A DNA stretch of 64,000 nucleotides from Blautia hydrogenotrophica DSM 10507 (GTDB lineage: Bacteria; Bacillota; Clostridia; Lachnospirales; Lachnospiraceae). Position 1 is the stretch's first letter; each line of letters opens with the position of its first letter. Location of the stretch: contig NZ_CP136423.1 in NCBI RefSeq assembly GCF_034356035.1, positions 992,001 through 1,056,000 of the forward strand, given 5' to 3'. The notes under the pieces are model-generated. The model had not been told where the DNA came from. It made no database searches and worked only from the letters and a program-made list of their open reading frames with translations. Below, in pieces: positions 53,554 to 62,589 of this stretch. Position numbers and translations under genes: made by a program.

Positions 53554-55435
53554 GCAAAAAGGAGCTTCCATGAACAGGAATACAATTAAGACTGCGAAAC
53601 GACTGTTGGGGTACGTGACTAGCACTTACAAGGTTCAGTTTGTCTTGGTTTTGATCTGTATTTTGATCAGCTCCATCGCGACGATCTCTGTTTCTTTGTC
53701 GCTGAGATATCTGCTGGATGATTTTATCATTCCACTGATTGGACAGGAGAGCCCAAATTTCTCAGAACTGTACACAGCCCTCGGTATACTGGGATGTATC
53801 TTTTTGCTGGGAGTATTGGCGACATTTCTGTATACGCGTCTGATGGTGGTAATTGGCCAGGGCGTACTGAAGCGGGTCCGTGACGAGATGTTTGAACATA
53901 TGCAGACTCTGCCTATCCGGTATTTTGACCAGAATACCAATGGTTCCATCATGAGTTTGTACACGAATGACACCGATACGCTGAGACAGATGATCAGTCA
54001 GTCGATTCCTCAGGTGTTGATGTCATCTTTTACGATTGTGGTCACTTTTATCGCCATGCTGGTTTTGAGTCCAGCATTGACTTTGTTGGCGGTAGTTATG
54101 ATTGGTATTATGTTTCTGGTATCCAGAAAAATTGGTGGAAACAGTGGAAAATATTTTATCCGGCAGCAGCTGGACCTGGCAAAGATTACAGGCTTTGTGG
54201 AGGAAAGGATGAATGGGCAGCGGGTCATCAAAGTATTCAATCATGAGCAAATCTCCAAAGAAGAGTTCGATGAGTTGAATGAGAGTCTGTTCGTCAGTGC
54301 ATCTAGAGCTCATACGTTTGCCAGTATGATGGGGCCGATCATCGGGAATATTGGAAATCTCCAATTCGTGCTGACTGCGATTCTCGGAGGGTTTCTCTCG
54401 ATTATGGGAATCGGAAATATTACCTTGGGTGTTATGGCTTCTTATCTGCAGTTTACAAAGAGTTTTACCCAGCCCTTTATGCAGGTGGCTCAGCAGTTTA
54501 ACGCCATCATCATGGCACTGGCAGGAGCGGAGCGTATTTTCAATATGATGGATGAGGAATCGGAAAAGGATGAGGGGTATGTCACGCTAGTGAATGCCAA
54601 GAAGAATCCGGACGGCACGATTACAGAGACCCAGGAACGAACTGGTATGTGGGCGTGGAAACATCCCCACCAGGCGGATGGCACTGTGACCTATACGGAG
54701 TTAAAGGGAGACGTAAGATTTTTCGACATGACCTTCGGCTACGATGAAGATCACATGGTTCTTCACGATCTGTCACTGTACGCGAAGCCTGGACAGAAAC
54801 TGGCTTTTGTGGGCTCCACAGGAGCAGGAAAGACTACAATCACGAACCTAATCAACCGTTTCTACGATGTGCAGGACGGAAAAATCCGGTACGATGGAAT
54901 TAATATCAATAAGATTAAGAAAGCAGATCTTCGCCGGTCTTTGGGAATCGTGCTTCAAGATACGCATTTGTTTACCGGCACGATTATGGAGAATATCCGA
55001 TACGGAAAGCTGGACGCCACGGAGGAGGAAGTCTATCGGGCGGCAAAACTGGCGCATGCGGATCAGTTTATTCAGATGCTTCCCAAAGGATATCACACAT
55101 ATCTAAGTGGAGACGGGGAAGAGCTTTCCCAGGGACAGCGTCAGCTTTTGGCGATTGCCAGAGCAGCGATTGCGGATCCTCCGGTGCTGATACTGGATGA
55201 GGCTACCTCAAGCATTGATACCAGAACGGAGAGTATTGTTCAGCAGGGGATGGATAATCTGATGAAAGGGCGAACAGTATTTGTGATTGCTCATCGGTTG
55301 TCCACGATACGAAACAGTGACGCGATCATGGTACTGGAACATGGAAGAATTATAGAACGAGGGGACCATGAGGAGCTTCTTGCCATGAAGGGTACCTATT
55401 ACCAGCTATACACTGGAAAATTGGAGCTTTCTTGA
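53546..55435 (+). CDS. ABC exporter half-transporter (canonical ATP site)
   Basis: Half-transporter of 629 residues, partner of the preceding gene. Membrane domain about 20-340; an insertion of about 40 residues near 350-390 precedes the nucleotide-binding domain, as is usual for the larger subunit of this exporter type. Walker A is GSTGAGKTT and Walker B VLILDEATSSID with the catalytic Glu; the signature is LSQGQRQ (LSGGQ variant). ATG 53546 follows AAAGGAGG; an in-frame ATG seven codons later is a possible alternative. The operon ends at the hairpin at 55452. Confidence 0.93.
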   Translation: MSEQKGASMNRNTIKTAKRLLGYVTSTYKVQFVLVLICILISSIATISVSLSLRYLLDDFIIPLIGQESPNFSELYTALGILGCIFLLGVLATFLYTRLMVVIGQGVLKRVRDEMFEHMQTLPIRYFDQNTNGSIMSLYTNDTDTLRQMISQSIPQVLMSSFTIVVTFIAMLVLSPALTLLAVVMIGIMFLVSRKIGGNSGKYFIRQQLDLAKITGFVEERMNGQRVIKVFNHEQISKEEFDELNESLFVSASRAHTFASMMGPIIGNIGNLQFVLTAILGGFLSIMGIGNITLGVMASYLQFTKSFTQPFMQVAQQFNAIIMALAGAERIFNMMDEESEKDEGYVTLVNAKKNPDGTITETQERTGMWAWKHPHQADGTVTYTELKGDVRFFDMTFGYDEDHMVLHDLSLYAKPGQKLAFVGSTGAGKTTITNLINRFYDVQDGKIRYDGININKIKKADLRRSLGIVLQDTHLFTGTIMENIRYGKLDATEEEVYRAAKLAHADQFIQMLPKGYHTYLSGDGEELSQGQRQLLAIARAAIADPPVLILDEATSSIDTRTESIVQQGMDNLMKGRTVFVIAHRLSTIRNSDAIMVLEHGRIIERGDHEELLAMKGTYYQLYTGKLELS

Positions 55436-55451
55436 TAAATGGAGAACTATA

Positions 55452-55496
55452 AGAAAGAGGCAGGAAAAAGCGGGAAGCTTTTTCTTGTCTCTTTCT
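55452..55496 (+). terminator. Terminator of the MarR/ABC operon
   Basis: Arms AGAAAGAGGCAGGAAAAAG and CTTTTTCTTGTCTCTTTCT form a long, slightly imperfect stem around CGGGAAG. No long U-run follows the stem, but the 3' arm itself is T-rich. Confidence 0.65.
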
Positions 55497-55584
55497 GCGC
55501 GATAAGCTTGGCCAGCAGCAGCTGTACTCACGGACATTTGCCAGGCAACCGAATCCAATTTTGGCGTTTCCACAAAAGTTATTG

Positions 55585-56188
55585 AACGAGCGGGTTTTAG
55601 AAATGCGCTAAAAAAGAGTTTCTGCTCAATGGATACAAAGACGCGTCTCTGAGAACGCCTACAAAAAACGCCGTGACTAGCACAGGTTCTATTTACACTC
55701 GTTTTGGTGACAAGCAAGGTCTGTTCAAAGCGATTGTGGAGCCAGTAGTACAGGAGATGCGACACAGGTTTATCCAGGTACAGGAAGATTTTCATAAGAT
55801 GGACGAAGAACAGCAGATGGCCGATATGAAAAGCTACAGCGCCGAGGGTATGAGGGGAATCGTGATTTTTATGTATGAACATTTTAATGAGTTCTACCTT
55901 TTGCTGGATGCTTCCTATGGTACAGAATTTCAAAACTTTGTGGACGAGATGGTGGACATCGAAGTGAGCTACACTTACAAATATATGGAGACCATCGGCT
56001 GTGAGAGTGTAAAAAGCGGGTTAGTGACTGAAGATTTTATTCATATTGTGACTACTGCTTATTTCAACGGTGTGTTTGAGATCATTCGCCATCAGTTGGA
56101 TAAAGATGCCGCACTGCGCTATGTGGATATGCTGGGAAAATATCACATAGCCGGTTTTGATACCATTTTTTCACCTATGAAAGATTGA
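55585..56188 (+). pseudogene. TetR-family regulator, N-terminus frameshifted
   Basis: The C-terminal 171 residues are open from GTG 55673 (TSTGSIYTRFGDKQGLFKAI), but a TetR needs the preceding helix too. In the same frame that helix is visible upstream (KEFLLNGYKDASLR from about 55613), cut off by TAG at 55598. The residues before it (NERVLEMR, 55585-55608) are in another frame, ending at TAA 55609. A frameshift near the A6 run at 55610 explains this. No start codon or ribosome site serves the remaining frame, so the regulator is probably dead. The recognition helix also looks degenerate (RTPTKNAV). Confidence 0.75.
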
Positions 56189-56305
56189 ACCTGTAAACTG
56201 ACGATACGTTGAAAAGAGAAGGCGCGTCTGACATCTCACAGGCAGATAGCAACCATTTTTTTTGTAATGTGGATTAGGCTAAACTAATATCAAGGAGGGA
56301 TTTGT

Positions 56306-56449
56306 ATGTAGTTAAAGAACCCATTGCTTCGTCTTTGGGAACTGGGAGAGAAAGAGCATGGTGGTTTGATTCAGCAAAAAGGAATCTATGCAGGCTTTGT
56401 GTTGGGCAGGAAAGAGGCGATTAGCTGGAAGATGAAAGCGAATCAGTAA
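56306..56449 (+). pseudogene. Remnant of an ABC transporter N-terminus
   Basis: A strong ribosome site (AAGGAGGG) is followed by ATG at 56306 and at once by TAG at 56309. The frame then reads LKNPLLRLWELGEKEHGGLI, which is like the start of a family of ABC half-transporters usually found after a TetR gene (typical form NPIxRLWELGxxEH). About 20 more codons follow before TAA 56447. So an ABC gene was lost by nonsense mutation and internal deletion, matching the broken TetR next to it. The family call is from recalled pattern. Confidence 0.55.
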
Positions 56450-56507
56450 AGGGCTTGAATTTAGAAAAATGGAATGCTACACTAAGGGTATGTTAGGAGG
56501 AAGTAAC

Positions 56508-57173
56508 ATGGAACTTTTAGAGGCAATTATGCTGAGGCATTCTGTGAGGGCTTATGAAGACAAAAAGATAGAAGGTCCGGTGAGAGAGAAGCTACAGCAA
56601 AAGATCGAGGAATGCAATCGGGAAAGTGGACTTCATATGCAGCTTGTCTTGGATGAACCAAAGGCGTTTGACAGTTTTTTAGCCCACTATGGTAAATTTT
56701 CAGGTGTAAAAAATTATGTAGCTGTGGTGGGAAAAAAGTCAGAGGATTTAGATGAAACCTGCGGCTACTATGGAGAAAAATTGGTGCTGTACGCGCAGAC
56801 TTTAGGTCTGAATACCTGTTGGGTAGGGCTGACCTATAGTAAGGTAAAGGATGCTTTTGTCCTAGAAGACGGAGAGAAGCTGTACTGTGTAATTTCTATT
56901 GGCTACGGAACGACTCAGGGAATTCCCCATAAGTCGAAACCCTTTGAGAAAGTGACGAAGACGGGACGGGATATTCCAGACTGGTTTCGCGAAGGTGTGA
57001 AAGCGGCGCTGCTTGCTCCCACTGCGGTGAATCAACAGAAATTTACCTTTATTTTGGAAGATAAAAAAGTGACTGCAAAGCCGGGGATGGGCTTTTACAG
57101 CAAGATGGATTTGGGAATTGTAAAATACCATTTTGAGATAGGGGCAGGAACTGATAATTTTATCTGGAAATGA
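56508..57173 (+). CDS. Nitroreductase-family protein
   Basis: FMN-dependent oxidoreductase of 221 residues, probably a homodimer in the cytosol. MLRHSVRAYEDKKI is the conserved N-terminus, NTCWVGLTY the central FMN region, and LLAPTAVNQQKFTF a late family block. The length and the second half-domain suggest the TM1586-type nitroreductase group. ATG 56508 follows AGGAGG at 7 bases. Substrate unknown (nitro compounds, quinones or another electron acceptor). It stands alone between the decayed TetR/ABC locus and the metal ATPase. Confidence 0.9.
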   Translation: MELLEAIMLRHSVRAYEDKKIEGPVREKLQQKIEECNRESGLHMQLVLDEPKAFDSFLAHYGKFSGVKNYVAVVGKKSEDLDETCGYYGEKLVLYAQTLGLNTCWVGLTYSKVKDAFVLEDGEKLYCVISIGYGTTQGIPHKSKPFEKVTKTGRDIPDWFREGVKAALLAPTAVNQQKFTFILEDKKVTAKPGMGFYSKMDLGIVKYHFEIGAGTDNFIWK

Positions 57174-57247
57174 TAGAAAAATCAGACTGTCGCGGTGATC
57201 TTCAAAGAAAAACCTTGGGCGATAGAAACTGCGTAGCAGCTAATCCG

Positions 57248-57270
57248 AGCTGTTATGGCTGAATAGTTAC
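57248..57270 (+). repeat. Partial copy of the 151-bp MITE-like element
   Basis: This 23-bp stretch (AGCTGTTATGGCTGAATAG then TTAC) is identical to the right end of the element at 45171-45321. No left end or internal hairpin was found, so it is a solo end or a diverged copy. Confidence 0.65.
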
Positions 57271-57298
57271 AATTCGTTCAAGGTTTTTAAGTACCCTC

Positions 57299-57351
57299 TT
57301 GACAACCCATACCCCTATGGGTACAATGTGTATATACCCATAGGGGTATAT
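57299..57351 (+). promoter_or_regulatory. Metal-responsive promoter with two CsoR-like operators
   Basis: TTGACA (57299-57304), 17-base spacer, TACAAT (57322-57327). Operator 1, ACCCATA-CCCC-TATGGGT (57305-57322), fills the spacer. Operator 2, ATATACCC-ATAG-GGGTATAT (57332-57351), covers the transcription start. The TACCC...GGGTA pattern is that of CsoR/RcnR-family metal repressors. No such repressor gene is in this window. Confidence 0.75.
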
Positions 57352-57367
57352 GAGAGGAGGATTCATC

Positions 57368-59236
57368 TTGGAAAAATTAGAGGAACTTTTGGAATGGGGC
57401 GGGACAAAGCGTGACGTCACTTTATTAGTGATTTCCGGTCTTGCTCTTGTGATGAGTATTTTTGATTTTACGCCGTTTCCGTTTGATGCGGCCTGGATCG
57501 CGATTATCTTGTGTGGTGTGCCTATTATCCTTGAAGCGATTATCGGTCTGGTAACTGCCTTTGATATCAAAGCTGACGTGCTCGTATCCATTGCGTTGAT
57601 TGCCTCCGTGGTGATTGGGGAGGATTTCGCTGCTGGGGAAGTAGCGTTTATCATGCAGTTGGGTGGATTGCTGGAGGATTTGACAGTGGCAAAAGCCAGA
57701 GCAGGAATTGAGAGATTGGTACATCTAACACCTCGGACGGCCAGAAGAGTTTTGAATTCCAAGGAGGAAATGATTCCCGCTCAGGAAGTACAGGTGGGAG
57801 ATATCATACGAGTACTGCCAGGGGAGACAATTCCGGTGGACGGAGTGATTCAGTCTGGGCAGACATCCATCAATCAGGCGGTTATGACTGGTGAGTCACT
57901 GCCAGTGGACAAAGGGGTAGGAGACGAGGTCTGTAGTGGTACAGTCAATCAGTTTGGAACTTTCGATATGAGAGCTACGAAGGTGGGTGAGGACAGCTCT
58001 ATACAGCGGATGATTCGGCTGGTGCAGTCTGCTGACGCAGGAAAGGCGAAAATCGTAGGAATTGCAGACCGATGGGCTACCTGGATTGTAGTGATCGCGC
58101 TGACAGCGGCAGCCCTTACTTGGCTAATCAGCGGTGAAATTATACGGGCAGTGACCATCCTGGTTGTTTTTTGTCCGTGTGCGCTGGTACTGGCTACGCC
58201 CACAGCCATCATGGCGGCCATTGGGAACGCCACGAAGCACGGGTTTTTGGTGAGAGAGGGGGATGCCCTGGAAAGACTGGCGGCTGTATCTAAGATCACT
58301 TTTGACAAGACAGGAACCTTGACTTATGGAACGCCCCGAGTCACAGCAGTGAGGAGTCTTACGGAAGAGTTTTCTGAGGAGATCATCTATGCTTATGCCG
58401 CAGGCGCGGAGTTGAGATCAGAGCATCCTCTGGGGAAAGCGATTGTGCGTTGTTATCGGGATTCTCAGAAGAAAAAGCTGCCGAAGATGGAGGAATTTCA
58501 GATGCTGCCGGGCAGAGGTGTACAGGCGGTCGTGGAAGGCAGAGAGATTTTAGCCGGAAACAGAGAACTTTTTGAAGAGAGAAAAATTCCAGTGTCCGAG
58601 CAGGTGCTCTGTGAAGTGCAGAGCTATCTGAAAGAAGGTTGTACGGTGATCTATCTAGGAGTGGAAGCGCGTTTGGCTGGATTTCTGGCGTTGGCAGATA
58701 CTCTGAGAGAGGACGCGTGCGCCACCATCGACGAGGTGAAACAGGCGAAAGTGACTCCGGTGCTGCTGACGGGAGACCATGAGAATGCTGCCCATCATAT
58801 CGCCGGACAGCTGCATATCGACGAGGTACATGCGAACTGTTTACCGGAGGATAAGCTGAACTGGATTGATTCCTACCAGCGGGCCAAGAAACAGGTCTGC
58901 ATGATCGGTGATGGAATCAATGACGCGCCTGCTCTGAAGAAGGCTTACGTGGGCATTGCTATGGGCGGAGTCGGCAGTGACATCGCAGTGGATGCAGCGG
59001 ATATCGCACTGGTCAATGATGAGATCAGGGAGCTTCCCCACCTGATTTGCCTGGCAAAGCGAATGATGGTCACGATCAAGTGCAATCTGACGTTTTCCAT
59101 GATGCTGAACTTTGTCGCGATTGTGCTAGCGATCACGGGAATTCTGAATCCCGTCGTGGGGGCCTTGGTACATAACGCAGGTTCGGTCCTTGTTATTATA
59201 AATTCGGCATTCTTACTGAAATGGAGGAAAAAATAA
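57368..59236 (+). CDS. P1B-type heavy-metal-transporting ATPase
   Basis: Metal efflux (or uptake) P-type ATPase of 622 residues without an N-terminal metal-binding domain. The metal-site motif is CPC at 269-271 (VFCPCALVLATPTA), the phosphorylation site is D313 in FDKTGTLT, the actuator motif is TGES, and the hinge is GDGINDAPAL. The last helix carries HNAGSVLVIINSA. I choose TTG 57368 with GAGGAGG 7 bases upstream; ATG 57350 lies within operator 2 and the ribosome site. The CsoR-like operators suggest copper(I) or another soft metal, but the ion is not decided by these motifs. Confidence 0.92.
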   Translation: MEKLEELLEWGGTKRDVTLLVISGLALVMSIFDFTPFPFDAAWIAIILCGVPIILEAIIGLVTAFDIKADVLVSIALIASVVIGEDFAAGEVAFIMQLGGLLEDLTVAKARAGIERLVHLTPRTARRVLNSKEEMIPAQEVQVGDIIRVLPGETIPVDGVIQSGQTSINQAVMTGESLPVDKGVGDEVCSGTVNQFGTFDMRATKVGEDSSIQRMIRLVQSADAGKAKIVGIADRWATWIVVIALTAAALTWLISGEIIRAVTILVVFCPCALVLATPTAIMAAIGNATKHGFLVREGDALERLAAVSKITFDKTGTLTYGTPRVTAVRSLTEEFSEEIIYAYAAGAELRSEHPLGKAIVRCYRDSQKKKLPKMEEFQMLPGRGVQAVVEGREILAGNRELFEERKIPVSEQVLCEVQSYLKEGCTVIYLGVEARLAGFLALADTLREDACATIDEVKQAKVTPVLLTGDHENAAHHIAGQLHIDEVHANCLPEDKLNWIDSYQRAKKQVCMIGDGINDAPALKKAYVGIAMGGVGSDIAVDAADIALVNDEIRELPHLICLAKRMMVTIKCNLTFSMMLNFVAIVLAITGILNPVVGALVHNAGSVLVIINSAFLLKWRKK

Positions 59237-59241
59237 GAGAT

Positions 59242-59271
59242 GCCCGGTAGGTTTTCACCTGCCGGGCGTTT
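59242..59271 (+). terminator. Terminator of the metal ATPase gene
   Basis: Arms GCCCGG..AGGT and ACCT..CCGGGC around TTTC (59242-59267), followed by GTTTTAG. It lies five bases after the ATPase stop. Confidence 0.85.
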
Positions 59272-59318
59272 TAGTGGTTTTATTTGCTATGTTATATATT
59301 GAAGTACAAAAGCTCTCT

Positions 59319-60587
59319 TTAACAGTAGAACTTTTCCGCGGCTTGAACCAGATACCAAGTGTCTTTCACGCCGGCAGTCTCATAGGGTGAGTGCATGGCC
59401 AGCTGCGGAAGACCAATATCCACGGTGTTCAGGGCTACCTTGGTATTGGAAATATTGCCCAGAGTGGAGCCACCGAGGATATCAGAACGGTTGGTAAAGG
59501 TCTGGTATGGAACTCCGGCCTCCTGGCACAGGGCTTTGAACATAGCTGCGGAGACACCGTCTGTGCAGTATTTTTGGTTGGCGTTGAACTTGATTACGAT
59601 TCCCTCGTTGAGGTAAGGACGGTTGACTGGGTCTGCCATATCCGTGTGATTTGGATGGATGGCATGAGCATTGTCCGCAGAGATCATGAAGCTCTTCGCC
59701 AGATTTACCAGATAGTCCTCGTAGGTGAGGCCAAGAGAGGCGTTGATTCTCATCAAAGTATCGTACAGGAAGGTAGATGCCGCTCCCTGTTTGGTGCCAC
59801 TTCCGACTTCTTCATTGTCCAGTACACAGTAGATGGAAATGTGTTGTTTTTTCTGGCCTTTTAAAAAGCCCTGGAGGGATGAGAAAGCGCATTGAAGGTC
59901 ATCCAGCCTTCCGCTGGAGAGGAACTCCTCTGAAGCTCCCCAGATGGTACCAGGCTGGCGGTTGTACAAGAACAGATCATGGCCGAGAATTTCCTCTTTT
60001 TTTACACCGGCGGCCTTAGCGACGGTCTCCATGAAGGTATCCTTGGCTGTGATATCTCCGTATATGGGGAGCATGTCTTTCTGGGCATTATATTTGTAAC
60101 CGTCGTTCACCTCGCGGTTCATATGGATGGCAAGATTCGGAATCATGACCAGATCACGGTCGATGTTCACCAGACGAGTGACGAAATTTTCTCCTTCTTT
60201 TACAATGACGCGGCCTGCAATAGAGAGAGGACGGTCAAACCAGGGGGCACACAACATTCCCCCGTAGCGTTCCACATTCAATTTGACGTACTTATTTTCC
60301 ACTGCCATCTCAGGGTTTTCCTTTATTTTGAAAGTAGGAGAATCACTGTGGCTGGCCATAATGCGGTAGCCGGTATCTGTGTGTTCAGGAATTGTAAAGG
60401 CGATCACAGAGGATGCGTTGCGGGTTACAAAGTAAGAATGACTTTTTTGCAATTCCCATTTTTCCTCTTCATGAAGTTCTGTGCAGCCGCAGGTCAACAG
60501 AGCTTCTCTGATTTGTGCGATTGCGTGAAAACAGCTAGGACTTTTTCTGAGAAAAGCCAACAGTTCTTCTGAAGTTTTTTTATACAT
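59319..60587 (-). CDS. apeB: M18-family aminopeptidase
   Basis: Metallo-aminopeptidase of 422 residues, cytosolic, preferring acidic or broad N-terminal residues. Metal and catalytic motifs are present: ASHSDSP, DNEEVGSG and SADNAHAIHPNH. ATG 60587 has AGGAGG 7 bases upstream; the frame back to 60635 lacks a ribosome site. It is the third gene of a minus-strand set with DUF1177 and AroM, 50 bases after AroM. With the divergent peptide-binding lipoprotein this suggests peptide or amino-acid catabolism. Confidence 0.94.
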   Translation of the reverse strand: MYKKTSEELLAFLRKSPSCFHAIAQIREALLTCGCTELHEEEKWELQKSHSYFVTRNASSVIAFTIPEHTDTGYRIMASHSDSPTFKIKENPEMAVENKYVKLNVERYGGMLCAPWFDRPLSIAGRVIVKEGENFVTRLVNIDRDLVMIPNLAIHMNREVNDGYKYNAQKDMLPIYGDITAKDTFMETVAKAAGVKKEEILGHDLFLYNRQPGTIWGASEEFLSSGRLDDLQCAFSSLQGFLKGQKKQHISIYCVLDNEEVGSGTKQGAASTFLYDTLMRINASLGLTYEDYLVNLAKSFMISADNAHAIHPNHTDMADPVNRPYLNEGIVIKFNANQKYCTDGVSAAMFKALCQEAGVPYQTFTNRSDILGGSTLGNISNTKVALNTVDIGLPQLAMHSPYETAGVKDTWYLVQAAEKFYC

Positions 60588-60637
60588 GATAATACCTCCT
60601 GATAAATAAGGCCGCCATCTTGTGATGGCAGCCATGG

Positions 60638-61318
60638 TTACTGTTCAAACATTTCATTTAACAGACGAGCGATAAAAGTTCTGGGCAAAATCACAGGAAG
60701 ACCGCAAGCCTGTTGAATATCCTTTTTCATCTGACAGCCGTATCCCATACAGTCTAAGAGAACACAGGACAAGTTCTGACCATTTAGGGCTTGCGCGCGT
60801 TCTCCCATCAGGTGAGCTTCCTGGTAAGGAGAGGCAATCACAGGGACAAAGGGGATTTGGCTTTCATGGAACCATTCTTTTACCTGGGCAATCTGAGCAC
60901 GATCAGGGACAAACAGACCAATAGACTGGCCGAGAGTTAATTTTTGGACCAGAGAATGGATGATGGACTGAGGTAGTATCAGAAGCTTTCTGTGAATCAG
61001 TTTTGGAAATCTTCCGGTACACAGCAATACTGTGGCATCCACTCCGTCTTGTTCTGCACGTGCAATACAGTCTTGAACCAGCGGAATTACTGCTTTTTCG
61101 GACATAGTTACCTGACGTCCATCCCGCATTCGAGAGACCAGAACAGCTCCCTCACCGCTCGGAGCGAATCTTTCACAGGCTTCTTCGTAGGAATATGGGT
61201 CTAGAGCACCATATTCACTCAGCTCAATATTTGAAGCAAGCATCGGACGAATATCATCTGTAATATCAGTTCTGGGCGCTTGTCCGATGGTAACAGCACC
61301 AATTTTTATCTTACCCAT
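60638..61318 (-). CDS. AroM family protein
   Basis: Protein of 226 residues that matches the AroM family: GAVTIGQAPRTDI at the N-terminus, LLCTGRFP in the middle and VLLDCMGYG towards the C-terminus. AroM proteins look distantly like Asp/Glu racemases, with Cys residues in the two lobes, but their reaction is unknown. The name comes from a gene next to aroL in E. coli and does not prove a shikimate role. Here it lies 12 bases from DUF1177, a pairing that recurs in other bacteria with peptide transport genes. Confidence 0.85.
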   Translation of the reverse strand: MGKIKIGAVTIGQAPRTDITDDIRPMLASNIELSEYGALDPYSYEEACERFAPSGEGAVLVSRMRDGRQVTMSEKAVIPLVQDCIARAEQDGVDATVLLCTGRFPKLIHRKLLILPQSIIHSLVQKLTLGQSIGLFVPDRAQIAQVKEWFHESQIPFVPVIASPYQEAHLMGERAQALNGQNLSCVLLDCMGYGCQMKKDIQQACGLPVILPRTFIARLLNEMFEQ

Positions 61319-61330
61319 AGTTTTCCCCTG

Positions 61331-62272
61331 TTATTTGTCCATATTTCCGAAAGTTTGAAATCTCTTCAAATCTCCGTAGAGTTTCAACAGATATTGATAT
61401 TCCTCCTCATCGTAGAAGGAACACTGGCCTTCTCCGAATACTTTGGCCACCTCAATGGCGAAACGAGCCGCGGATTCTACATCCAAAGGATGGCTGGCGC
61501 CGGTGGCACATCCTGCTACGGGCTGCTCTGTTGTGATAGCGACTCCGACAACGGGAGAACTGGTGGCAGTCGCAGGCTGTAGGATGCTGTTCAAATGGTA
61601 TACGTTATTTCCATACGGAGTGATATCCTGCTGTGCAAGCGGGAAAACTGCTGGGAGCTTTCCGGTGACTCTAGTCATGATATCCAAAAGATCAGCACTA
61701 GTTTTCAGAATATAACCTTCCTTTACTGTGGGAGAGATGGCGAAGCCATTTACATTGATGACCTTGTTACCTTTTGTGGTGTCGATGGCCAGGATGGCAT
61801 CCATTCTCTCGTCCACATCTTTGGAATTACAGGTGGCCATATCAATTGGTGAATTCATAAAAGGAACAGGTTTGTGGTCCTGGGTGGGAGCGTCCGGGCA
61901 GATGTGGGTGGAAATGATGACATCGCCTTTTAAAATGTCTCCGTTGGCGTGCATTTCAGACAGCTTTAAACCGGCGGCCACTGCGGCCAGAGCTCCATCG
62001 CCATCAGAGACAAAACCAGTCAGAGACGGGCGGGCGCCAATACCTCCGAGTCTACCGATAATTCCCAGTGTGGGAGCGGAACCACCATTCGTTTTTCCTT
62101 CAGAACCCGCAATCAGAATTTTGATGCAATCGGTGTCGCCGAGTTCTCCTGTGACAGTCTTCACAGAGACTTCCGTAGCTCCTCTTTGTTTTAAAAGCTC
62201 AGTGATTTCTTTTCCGTTTGCCTGAGGCTTATCCATTAATTCAAAGATTTCTAAGATTTGTTTTAATACCAT
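61331..62272 (-). CDS. DUF1177 family protein
   Basis: Cytosolic protein of 313 residues of unknown function resembling DUF1177. Conserved-looking blocks are GIIGRLGGIGARPSLTGFVS, STHICPDAP and GCATGASHPLDVESAARFA. Several His, Asp and Cys suggest a metal- or Cys-dependent enzyme, but no known fold motif is clear. It is the first gene of the DUF1177-AroM-M18 set, with AGGAGG before ATG 62272. The set is divergent from a dipeptide/oligopeptide-binding protein gene. A role in handling an unusual peptide or amino acid is inferred from context only. Confidence 0.8.
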   Translation of the reverse strand: MVLKQILEIFELMDKPQANGKEITELLKQRGATEVSVKTVTGELGDTDCIKILIAGSEGKTNGGSAPTLGIIGRLGGIGARPSLTGFVSDGDGALAAVAAGLKLSEMHANGDILKGDVIISTHICPDAPTQDHKPVPFMNSPIDMATCNSKDVDERMDAILAIDTTKGNKVINVNGFAISPTVKEGYILKTSADLLDIMTRVTGKLPAVFPLAQQDITPYGNNVYHLNSILQPATATSSPVVGVAITTEQPVAGCATGASHPLDVESAARFAIEVAKVFGEGQCSFYDEEEYQYLLKLYGDLKRFQTFGNMDK

Positions 62273-62589
62273 ATTCTCCTCCTTTGACAGTGCGGGAATC
62301 GCCTTCTGTCATTAACGTATAGATTAAGTATAGAAATCAAATAATAATTTGGTGAAATTACTATTTAATATCAACCTAAGTTTACAATAGTGCGGAAAAA
62401 AGTCAATATATTTTTGGATTATAAGGGAGAGAAATTTAACATTTTTTTGTGAATGCTTTGTCGATTTAAACAGAAAGACTTGATTTTTGAAAGCATTACA
62501 TGTATAATTTTATTAGAAATTCGCACAATTTTTCTTAAGAAATGAAGAAAAAGGGCGGATTGAATGAAAAATATTCAGGAGGAAGTTGT
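62273..62589. promoter_or_regulatory. Divergent promoter region (DUF1177 set / peptide-binding protein)
   Basis: An AT-rich 317-base gap. On the plus strand TTGATT (62480-62485), 17 bases and TATAAT (62503-62508) form a likely promoter for the binding-protein gene, with a leader of about 75 bases and AGGAGG at 62578. I see no clear operator or riboswitch; the minus-strand promoter was not pinned down. Confidence 0.6.

Noticed and set aside
55500..55585. Coding remnant between the ABC terminator and the TetR pseudogene
   Set aside because: Both strands give short open frames (for example minus-strand VETPKLDSVAWQ), but I recognise no family.
62488..62500. CcpA catabolite-response element before the peptide-binding protein
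   Set aside because: TGAAAGCATTACA resembles a cre site but is one base short of the consensus spacing and lacks the central CG.
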